64,000 nt of DNA, from NCBI RefSeq assembly GCF_947623445.1, contig NC_135246.1:684501-748500 (forward strand), given 5' to 3'. This DNA comes from Clavelina lepadiformis. Taxonomy: Eukaryota; Chordata; Ascidiacea; Aplousobranchia; Clavelinidae. Positions 50,862-60,800 of the stretch are shown in pieces. Under the pieces are notes generated by a model. It made no database searches, was not told the origin of the DNA, and was given only the letters and a program-made list of their open reading frames with translations. Numbering within the stretch: position 1 is the stretch's first letter; the number at the start of each line of letters is the position of its first letter. The translations under genes and the position numbers were made by a program.

Positions 50862-51705
50862 CTAATACTTCCTGAATGACTCCCTATAAGAAGACACCGA
50901 GCGAGGATCAAAAGGACGAACGCTCTGAGAAGAACTCGGTGTCGCCATGGTAACCAATTCAGAGATGGTGACAGTTTTCTTCCTGTTCTCCCAGAGATCA
51001 TAAGAAACACGAATGTCTCCTTCCTCAAGTTCTGCTTCTCTGTGAAATCAAAGACAATATCCTGAAAGATCAACCGTACGCATCATTTACACATCATCAT
51101 TGCATATCATTATCAGCTTGATCAACACGACGTAACACTCAATATAGCCTAAAGCCTTGAAGAAAAGTATTCTGTATCAATGTAGTGTTATAGGAATATA
51201 GGATTCGCCCAGCTAATTGAGTCGACGTAAATCGTATTGTGGTAAACTTGAGATACCCACAACTACTTGTGTGATCGTAAACAAAAGACAATTTTAAACT
51301 AACTTACACGTGGTCGGTCTTGTTGTACTGATGTATGCGTTTGCATATGACGCATAAGGATTGATGACTTTTTGATACCAACAACAACAAAAGAAGAAAA
51401 GCGGTCACTGCCACGCCTATGACAATGCTGTGATGCATTTCGTTACTCAATGTACTGTCTTCAACGTCAATGTTGCCTTCAAATGTCTTCGAATTGTTCA
51501 GAAATGCGTTCTTGAAAGGAAATTTCTCTTCTCCAATTTGGTCTTCGTTTGTGACTTTTAAACCTTCATAAATGTCAGAATCTTCTTTTCCTTTGCTTTG
51601 GTTTTGTTTTGAAACGACTTGCTCAACGTCAGCAGCATTTACGCTCAAAATGCAAAGACAAATAATCTTCACACAAATTCTAGGTAGGTCTATTACTACG
51701 TGCAT
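50862..51705 (-). CDS. single-pass type I membrane protein, unknown family
   Basis: Two exons: 51308-51705 and 50862-51039, joined in phase 2 with a GTAAGT donor, giving 191 residues. The start at 51703-51705 gives a good signal peptide (MHVVIDLPRICVKIICLCIL); an in-frame ATG at 51747 would put 14 residues before it. The extracellular part is short, acidic and without cysteine pairs. The transmembrane helix is IVIGVAVTAFLLLLLLVS, followed by a KSHQ/KRIHQYNK cytoplasmic start. Exon 2 encodes ELEEGDIRVSYDLWENRKK and ends SYRESFRKY at TAG (50862-50864). The frame then stays open for 52 more codons to TGA at 50703-50705 and contains LPSYEEAKKL, a PY-type WW-binding motif as in Commissureless and PRRG4 tails. 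Homology is not established. Confidence 0.5.
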
Positions 51706-52385
51706 TGTTGCCCTGTTTGCAACTATGAAGAAAAACAACTCCCTCACTAAGCGTTAATTATAACGATCATTCATTATTACTAACCTGCAGAACTAGTGAT
51801 TAATCAACAACCAACCAACCAATGTCCAAACATACAAAAAACTTGCCATCACCAACTTTGAACCTATGACTCTCATACCTCGAACTGTGCGAAGAAATAA
51901 TTGCCGAGTCAAAACTGTCGCACAGCCTTTGTGGTTAGCGTTACCGCCGAATAGTATGCATTTCACGGTTTTTCTCTTTCGAAAATTGACGAAAGAGTCT
52001 CAGAAATTTGTCGACGTATCTGTCGGCTGCACCTGAAATCTTTTTAACTCTGATAAAAAAGCGATCGTTTAGTTCTTTAGTTAATTTGAAACATACCAAC
52101 AAGATTATATTAAAATATAGTTCGCTTTGTAAACGGTTTAAACGTTTCTTTTGATAATTTAATGAATACTGAATGGGAGAAACTTTACCCCAGGCTATTT
52201 TTGTTAAGGTCATTGTCAGTTTTTTAATTACGCTTTGCTTGACGTCACAATGACGTCATATATTTATCCTTTCTGTTGCCAGTGTTGTATTGACGTAATT
52301 TGGCCACACCACAGCAAGCTCACGTAATGACAGCTGCTTATTTCGCACAAACACAAAAACAAGTTTTAACGGTGTTGTTCTTCAT

Positions 52386-53296
52386 ATGACGTCAGCCCCA
52401 GTGTTTTCGTTGCTGTTTCTGGGCTTAGGTGACGCTTCAGCCCCAATCACCACTTCGTCCTACGAAGTCTTTAAAAGTACAAATGAAGAAGGCGTCCAAC
52501 AAACTTGTCTTCTTCAAATCCAAAGGTACAAAAGCTAGGGAAAAGGTAATTATTGGGATCCTAAAGTATGTAACTTTTGTTAGGGACGTAAGGGATGGAC
52601 GTAATGGAAGGACGTAATGGACTTAAGGGGTGGAACAAACTTCCAAATGTTTTCTAAGAGTGCGAGAAATTGAAAAGGTTGGACCCCATATTCTGATCTC
52701 ATACCGGGAGGGAATCGAATCCCGGATTTTGAAAAGCAAAAACTCTGAAGACCTCTGGCGGCCAGAAAATTAAATTACATAGAACCGAGGCAGAGTTCAA
52801 CGGGTTTTCTTCTTTTGAATTTCTTAGTAATGACGTCATCGTGACGTCTACAAATGCTTTTACGATGTACAGGTGTCATCCTTTAACGAGACAGAAATCA
52901 ATGTGCATTAGGCTGTTTCTTTTGCGCGGTGTCTATGAATCAAGTTTTAGTCTAAAAGTATCCAAGTTACCTGCGAACTACTGATGCGTGTCCTTTAGTT
53001 GAAGACATCACTGGAAGAAAAGTTCATTAAAGAACTGATGTTGATGGCAGAAAGTTATTTTTGATTGCAAACTAAAATCATGAAAAGGATCATCATTAGA
53101 AGTGCTTTTAAGAAGTGAATTCAAAATTGCTACACTCATGTCTGTAAAAAAATCATTTGCAAAGTTGGCAGAATGCAGCTTACAAAGAAATATGAAAATC
53201 ATGACAATTTTACCGATTGTATCATTGATCATGCACAAAATAGAAAAAAGCGAATACAGAAAATTCTGTGTTGACGAAATAAATTCTATTGCGTAG
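52386..53296 (+). CDS. putative small secreted helical protein (tentative model)
   Basis: Exon A 52386-52525 starts MTSAPVFSLLFLGLGDASA, a plausible signal peptide. Exons 52873-52957, 52999-53053 and 53100-53296 then join in compatible phases to a TAG stop, giving 158 residues. The last part is mostly amphipathic helix (LEEKFIKELMLMAEK, FAKLAECSLQRNMKIM, ILPIVSLIMHKIEKSEYRKF) with five cysteines overall. That is reminiscent in outline of short helical cytokines, but no family signature is present. Weak points are two introns of only 41 and 46 bp, far smaller than others in the window, and a competing 103-codon open frame on the opposite strand (53008-53319). Confidence 0.28.
52690..52725 (-). 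repeat. B-box-like hairpin, possible tRNA-derived relic
   Basis: The minus strand reads ATCCGGGATTCGATTCCC, a good T-arm/B-box, with no matching acceptor stem or clear A-box. Likely a SINE or tRNA relic. Confidence 0.2.
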
Positions 53297-53370
53297 AAAC
53301 TAATAATTACGAGACGCAACTACATGGGAATAAGAATAATAATAACTTTGCTAATAATGAAGTTAATCAC

Positions 53371-53760
53371 TTAATTAAATGTAGGCCTACATATATTGCA
53401 CACTCTGCAAATATATTTTAAATGACTTATTGACTTAGGCCTATAGCCGTGGTTTGCAAAATCTTCGTCTCCGTTTAATTTAAAATGGATGCGGACAAAG
53501 AGATAAATCCACAATTTTAACTTCGGAGATCTGTTTAACTCCATGCAGAAGTAGGTTGCCAGATTTCTGTAAAATTCCAACAAAACAAAAAAGTTCTTGT
53601 TTTGCAATTTCCATCTCGGCACATCTCCGTAGACCTTTGAAGACAAACATAGACAACAAACAAAGATAACTACACAGTTATGAGATGACTTTTGACAAAA
53701 ATTATTGCGTTTTGTTTTATATTCGATTAGACGAAACATAAAAGTATTTGCAGTGCCCAC
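53371..53760 (-). CDS. hypothetical 129-codon open frame
   Basis: A single open frame, long for this AT-rich sequence. It has a hydrophobic CVVIFVCCLCLSS segment that could be a late signal sequence, followed by DVPRWKLQNKNFF and a helical stretch. No known motif is present. It is convergent with the tentative 52386-53296 model. It could be chance. Confidence 0.18.
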   Translation of the reverse strand: MGTANTFMFRLIEYKTKRNNFCQKSSHNCVVIFVCCLCLSSKVYGDVPRWKLQNKNFFVLLEFYRNLATYFCMELNRSPKLKLWIYLFVRIHFKLNGDEDFANHGYRPKSISHLKYICRVCNICRPTFN

Positions 53761-56700
53761 TGGTACAGACTGATAATAATAATGATTTAGTTTAGTAGTA
53801 GCTGCGTTAACTACATAGACAACAGATATTCACTGTTAATTATGCAATACTCGAAAAAAACTTATGACATGACGTAGAACTCTGTTTAGTCCTAAGATAA
53901 AAGTTCTGATACAGTGACATCATACCTTATTTAAAACAAATTATTGTCAATGAGAGATCTGTTGTATGCTTTGCGTCTATCTTATCAAAGGAAAACACAA
54001 AATTTCATAGAAAAAAAGGTAACCAAGCTGAAAGGAATGTGGTCTTAGAATAGTCTAGTTGCAGTTTTTAATTTATGCACATCACACTATTGTTATCCAG
54101 TGCATTGTGACATGACTTATGTTGAAATGATTAAATCCAAACTTGCCAAGCGCCACTAAATTTTTTCTTTCCTTGAAGAAAATATTTAAAGAATTATGCG
54201 AGACTTTTTGATTTTGCTTCCGCCTGAGTTTTGGTGACCGATGCTTTAGGTAAAATTTTATGTAATAGATTAACCTGGTCTGATATTATTTTAAGTTGAT
54301 AAATTTGTCGTTTTAAAAATTTTGTCTTCAAACTTCATTTTTTTCTTTGTTGTTACTTTTTGTCATTTCAATCATTAATTTTATCAGACGCCACCAAGCT
54401 TTTTTTGCGCAAGCTGCTACCGATACCGGTAGATTGGCTGGTTGTATTGGGCTAGCAGTGCCTAGCACTTGTATGCTAGAACCGGCCAGACGCCCTGCGG
54501 TATGTTTAGGCTATATGGTTGCTGATTATTGTAATAAATGTATTTGGGCTTTAGCCAAAATTATTGCTCGAATTTAAACCGTCGTTCATACCTCGCTTTA
54601 AGCAGGCCATGATCGGTACAAGTACAACGCCATCATAAAGCTTGGAGTTTAACTTAACTTAGTTAACTTAGCTTAGTTAACCTGACTCGCATACGCTAGG
54701 CCTAAATGCCCTGCGTATATTTTTGTGTTTTCTTACCAACTGGTACATATTTTGCCGTTTTTTCACTTCCTGCTTTGTTTAAAGTAATTTTGTTACATGC
54801 CACAAGTTTTAGACGCCAAGTCACAATGAAAAATTAGGGCTGGTTGTAGTTTGGAATTAAAACCTGACTCGCATACACTAAATGCTCTGCTGATTAAACC
54901 AATTGTGGTCGGGTAATTGGTGTATGGAAGTACAAAGTGTCCGAATTTTATTAAAATAACGTTAGCATAGGCCTATTTTAATATTAACTTTTGGTGCAAA
55001 TTAAGTTTTATTCGGGTAGTAGCCTACACGTAGGCTATGTTTCTTCTTCTTTACAGTGTAGCCTAGGGCTTGGCTACCAAATTTACTGTACTTTTTAGTT
55101 TCCTAATTTTTCTTACCTACAATTGGATAAAACAAACTAAGATATTTCAATTAACAATGTAAAAAAGTTTATGCTTATTTTCCATGTTTGTTTGTCATGC
55201 AGGCTGAATTAGCAAATATGTTGCACTATCTACAACTTTGTTTAACAGTAATTTCTGATTACTTTTTTGCTACCCTAGTTTTAAAGTTGTAAATTTCAGA
55301 TAATTTACCTTGGCATTATATGTATAAATTCTTTGGCCTTGGAATGCAACGAGAAGATGAGCTTGACTTTTTTGTTATTACACAACAACTCCATATAGTT
55401 ATACATATAGAGTTATACACTCCATATAGCCTACCTTATAGGCTACATAGGCCTAATTAAAAAGAACTAGTTTTGACATCTGTAAATATTTTTGATAAAA
55501 ACTGAGCACAAACCAAAAACTACATCACTTTACCCCGAAAATTTTGAGGTAATGTGAACCAAGCAGAAAACACTACAGATATGGCACTAATTTAATTTTT
55601 ATCTTCTTATATTGCTTATATAGGAAATTTTAGTTTTATTTCAGATAGGTTTAGAAAATATCAGATAATATCAGTTTAGAAAATAATAATAACAACAAAT
55701 GAAAGAATAAAGATCTGCTAAAGACTTTGACTGACACAGTCAAAATGTCATTATCAGGCTGCTAATCATTCCAGCACTTTTCTTAGTGATTGTCAGCAAA
55801 GCCAAGTTAACCAGATAAAAAGCAAAAACTCCCAGAAAGAAACTTTGTTGCTCATGACAACACTGATTTATACTCCCAGTGCAAGTCAGAATGGAATGAA
55901 GGTATAAAAAGAGAGCAAGCTAAGTGGATGGTTTGCAACTACTTGTGCTTACTGCTTTTCGATCGGGTGCTTTTGGGTGATTTTTATTATGAGGAGGACT
56001 TTTTTTGTATTGATTGTCATCCTTAAGTGCCACTATCTCTAAGCTCTCTTGCTTCAAAATGGATGAGTTTGTGTTTTAAGATTATATCATAATGTCAAGC
56101 TGTGAGCCCGCATTGCGTTACGCTGTTCACATGTATGTTTCGTTGTCTCAATCACTCCAGGTCAAACTTGTTTTCTCTCGTTTCTAGTGATTTGACCTTG
56201 TTAGTAAAGCATGATGCAGTGGATTGCTTTGTTTTGTTTATGCCTCAATACGTAAGCCGTCGACTTAAATCTTCAAATACAAAAAATTTATAGAACCAAG
56301 AAAATTTAGTATTCCATGTTTGTTAGTTGTGAGAAGCTTATTAATGCAGTATTAGCACAAAGCTAATACACATATTTCTAATTTCTATGCTATCATTTGC
56401 AGTTTACTCAATAAAGTCAATCATGTCAATGTCAGTCAGCTCATCAATGTCACCTGTTTCATAAGATGCTGGCTGGAGTAGCAGTACTTTAATTTGAATT
56501 CTGTTTTTATCCAATGAACCGCCAGCATCATAGTGATCACAAGCTCTCAGAAGTACCTGCCACAGAACAAGTTGCTCCCATTGAACTAAAGAAGTAAGTT
56601 TGAATACTAGTATGGTGGTATGTAGTGGTATCAAAATCTTTATCTTTATCAAAATGTTGGATTCAAACTGTACAACGGTTTCGCTTCAGCCCCAATTATA

Positions 56701-57814
56701 GAGCATGTCTATGTGTGTTTTCTAATGATGCTCTGTTGTCCAGCGATATATTATCAATACAATTATGGCTGTTAACGTTAAGGATATCCAACACTTGTAA
56801 CAAAAGAAATGTTTGTTAATTAATTTGTTTATATGAAAAGGTTAATTAATCACATACAAAATAGGATAAACTAGCAATGACTTCTTTCAGCGTTAGTTCC
56901 ACTAATTGTTGTGCATAAATGTTTTGCATGAAGTACACAGAAGAAAATTAGTATGTATCATATAAATACTATGAATATAAACCCTTCGGAAACCCAAAGT
57001 TCATCAGCATACAATTTCTTTTCATACTACACCCTTGGAAATAGATAACAATTAGCCCAGTAGCAGTTTGTACACGTGGGCAGCTCAAGTTGAAATTATG
57101 TGAAACCACATTCGCTCATATCTCAATGTTTTCTCATGATATTGTCCAGTTAATTAATAATTGACGTAATTATTGTCCACAAAAGGTGTGGCTCAGGATC
57201 ACTTTAATTGCAGCATTGCTCTGTTGCTTTAACATCATTATCTTCAAACCTGATTATATGATATTCAATTATAGCAACCTCATATTCTTATGCACCGTCT
57301 TATATTTTCAACTAAACAAGGTTTATACCATCATTGTGTGTAATTGTTTATACCATCATTGTTTGTCTTTTTATTGATCTTTTATGATAGAATTTGTGTA
57401 CAACAACTTCAGTTACTTTGCATCTGCTTAAATTGCTCCAATAACTAACCAGGAACTGTTTGCATAATGCTTCGAATTATATTCAGTCATCGCGCCACAG
57501 TATACTTTCTTGACATCTTGATTTTTCATGATATCACCTGATAAGCTCAACCAAACGTGGTAAACATTAACACACTACGCCTCATGCTCTCATGCATTGA
57601 GCTTGTAAAGCACCTGTGTGTGTAATAAGACACTTCTGTAACCATGATGTAACCACGATTGCTTTTAGTGATAAATATCTTGGGGTCTTTTTATTCCTGT
57701 GTGACGTTGTTTTGTTATTTATTTGGTTATTTTCAACATCTAAATAGTTATGTGGACCTAAATAACCAGCGAATTGAAGAAATGTTTTTTTTAGTGAATT
57801 GTTGTTATTTTAAG
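53761..57814. other. 4-kb stretch with one possible orphan exon
   Basis: No firm gene. The first exon and promoter of the ZDHHC gene should lie in its right part but were not identified. A GC-richer island at 54405-54510 has several short palindromes (TACCGATACCGGTA). The motif CCTGACTCGCATAC occurs near 54682 and 54863. A possible minus-strand terminal exon is at 56404-56585. Confidence 0.4.
56404..56585 (-). CDS. possible terminal exon, unknown protein
   Basis: An acceptor TTCTTTAG is followed by 59 open codons (QWEQLVLWQVLLRACDHYD, then an acidic tail GDIDELTDIDMIDFIE) and TAA. Composition and the splice site look genuine, but no upstream exon or family was recognised. It could belong to a host gene or a decayed transposon gene. 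Confidence 0.25.
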
Positions 57815-60800
57815 ATTTACGGAAGCTGAAAGACCTTTGCTAGATTACCACAAGAACAGTTCTGACGTGAAGAAACACACTGGTGGGTAGATATGAGCAT
57901 GTTTGAAAACTTTGCTTTAGAAATTTCATATTTGTCCACTACGTGAGCATAATGATTCGACAGTCATAATTAAAATTGAGCCAAAATGAATCTTGAAAAG
58001 AAAAGCGTGTCAATTAAAGCACTGTTAAGTTATTGATTTTGTTATGCACAACAATAACAAATTGATTAATATTTACAAGTACAGCCTGCCATGGCGTTTG
58101 ACTTTTGCCTAAACATAGCCACATATTCACTGTGATAATGCAACCAAACCATTAATTTTAGATAAGAATTCAAACAAGAAAAGCGCAATGACTGCATCCC
58201 CAGCATCTGTGAGTGAAAGAGCCGCCCAGAATGGTAAGCAAAGTTGGCAACCACTTTTTTGAGAAAATCGCTGGATTGTTTTGAGATGTTTTTCATTGTG
58301 TTATCAAGCACCCTGACCCTGAGATGAATTTTGCTTCAGTATGTACAGAAATTATGTTGTTCAATTTCACAAGTGCCTTATAATAAACATAAACATATTA
58401 AATGCAGAACGTTTCCAGTATTTTAATATGATGTGTGAAAGCTTTTTTTAAAAATTGACATTTTAACCAAGCTGCGCACATTTTATTTATATTTGGCACG
58501 AAAGTTTGATTTGATCAAGTGTTGATTTTGTAATCTTTGCCGCAACTTAATTTTCATTTTTAACCTGGGTAGTTCTTTGTGAGTCTTATGCAGCCAGTTG
58601 TTGTGTTCTGATTTTCTTTTACATCCACTGACTTTATAAATGTCACAGGGGCAGCTACGACGAGCACGAGAGTGTCCACAACCTCATCCACGTCCCCGAT
58701 CCACCAATCCGTGAGGAGGATAAGGAAGTGGGAGGTAGAATATGAGAACTTAAACATCTTTTATGATCAACCTCACTTGATTTGTCCGCCTAGCTTGTCC
58801 ATGATTCTATCCATGCAGTAAATTTTATGGATCTTGTTGTTATTTATATGAAAAAACACCTGTGAAATGTCGAATGCATAATTACTTATCATGAAATGTG
58901 GAAGAAATGGAAGTGATGAAAGATGTAACATTTCACTGTGTTTCTTAGTCATAACTTGACGCAAATGAGACTTTGTGGTGACATAATTCTAGTTATAGTA
59001 TACAAAGACTCATATATAAGTAGTTAAATTAATTTATGCGTTCTGTTATTCCCTTAACGTGGAGGCTCAAGTAAATTTGTTATTTATTGTAAATTGATCA
59101 AGGTTAGTAAATATGCCGAGAATATCTTGAAATCACTCTGGTGTTTCTGACCATTTTTTAATCACTTCCATTTTCACCGAAGATGAAATATGTATAAATG
59201 CCATAAATAGCTTTTTACATTAAAATGAAATTGTACTCTTAAGGTTTTTCCCGGCCGCAATAAATTCCACTGTGACGGACGAATAATTATGGCTCGGCAA
59301 ACTGGAATTTTATATTTTACCATCAGCCTCATCGTTGTCACGGTTGCACTCTTCTTTGCATTCGAGTAAGTTGCCTAAAAACATAGATTTAAATCACAGA
59401 TATTCGCAACTACATGGTCATATTAATCATTACAATCTGTTTGTACGACACCAGTTCATCAAAAGCTTGAGGTTTCTTAACTCACCGAGCACATTTAAAA
59501 TGGAAAAAAATCATCTCTCTAACTTTCATTATTACTGTTAATGGCTGCTTAGTCACAATGTACACAAGCGAGACAACAAGGTTTGTTTGATTTAATCCTC
59601 ACAAAGAAGGGATTGAAATAGCAGTGGATCTAAAAGTTTGCCATTCATACGAGTAAATCTAAATATGTTCTTTTCATGCTACTGCCATGTTATATGAAAC
59701 TTTATCAACCCAACATTTTGTGAAAGTTGCATCTCAGCCCATCTCTTACATTGCTTGCATGATGTCACTATACAGTAGTTAGCACACAACATTCTACATA
59801 TATCTGTATAAATGGTCTATAGTCTATACAATAAGTTACCTTGTGTGAAGAAGTTAGCTTAGAATAATAACTGCAGTAGATGTATATTAAGTAAACAACT
59901 CAAGGGCTAGGTCGGCCCAACTTTGATCTCTTCCTTTAAATCAAAGACATATTGTTCATAAAACTTTCCACAAATCATGGAAGTACAAAAGGTTGTAAAA
60001 AGGCCGGTTATAAGCCACGGAGAGCTCAGATATCTGCTAAAATATCGAAAATAGATATTCCGTCTAAATCATTAATTGCAAGCGAGGGACAAATAAAATC
60101 ACTTGCTGCCTTGCCATGTTTAAATGCCAGAAATAAATATGCCCCAATTAGCATAAGAACTACTCGCATGACCAGCTGTACGTGTGTGTGTCACAAGCAC
60201 TTTTGCATATAAAGTAGTAACATCTGAAGTTGTCATAGCACTGTCATCATGTAATCGGCTAAATTTAGCTCTCAACGATCATGTTTCTCCAACCAGATGC
60301 AGACTGACACTGGTCACTGACATACCGTACGGCTTCTTCATCCCCATAGTTTGCGGGTTGCTCTTCTTTTTCAATATGGCTTGTCTTCTTCGAACCGCGT
60401 GGAGTGACCCCGGCATTATTCCAAGAGCCACGGCAGAGGAAGCCACGTACATTGAAAAGTGTCTGCAAGGTTTGTTGCCGCAGTTTCATAACAACGCCTC
60501 CTGCATTTTTGGTATAAAGTTGTTCGGAATTATAAAGGCGGTTGTGTTTTCACTTTTATGCCATATTTGCATTATTTGCGATAAACTGGTGGTGGGTGTG
60601 CAACTACCTATGAATTAAAACGTTGAAATGGAATAAAAAATTACACTTTTAACTCTATTAATATCACATTGTTCTGTTTGGTTCCAGTAGATCGGAGCAA
60701 GACGGAAGGTGGCAGCGCGTACCGTCCTCCGCCACGGACGCTAGACATCGAAATTAACGGCGCACCGTTGAAGTTAAAATATTGTTTTACTTGCAAGATA

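Noticed and set aside
546-50864. Possible reassigned TAA/TAG codons, because four otherwise intact frames contain an in-frame TAA or TAG while several genes end in TGA.
   Set aside because: The intact PITP gene and the Tnp2-like transposase end naturally at TAA, and the conserved genes NUDC, TMEM170, FUT8 and ZDHHC never use TAA or TAG inside. Two of the four stops are in a transposon. Single lesions explain the pattern better.
51941-52213. Minus-strand 90-codon frame with a helical C-terminus (AADRYVDKFLRLFRQF).
   Set aside because: No signal, motif or supporting exon. It lies in the gap between two divergent models and may be chance.
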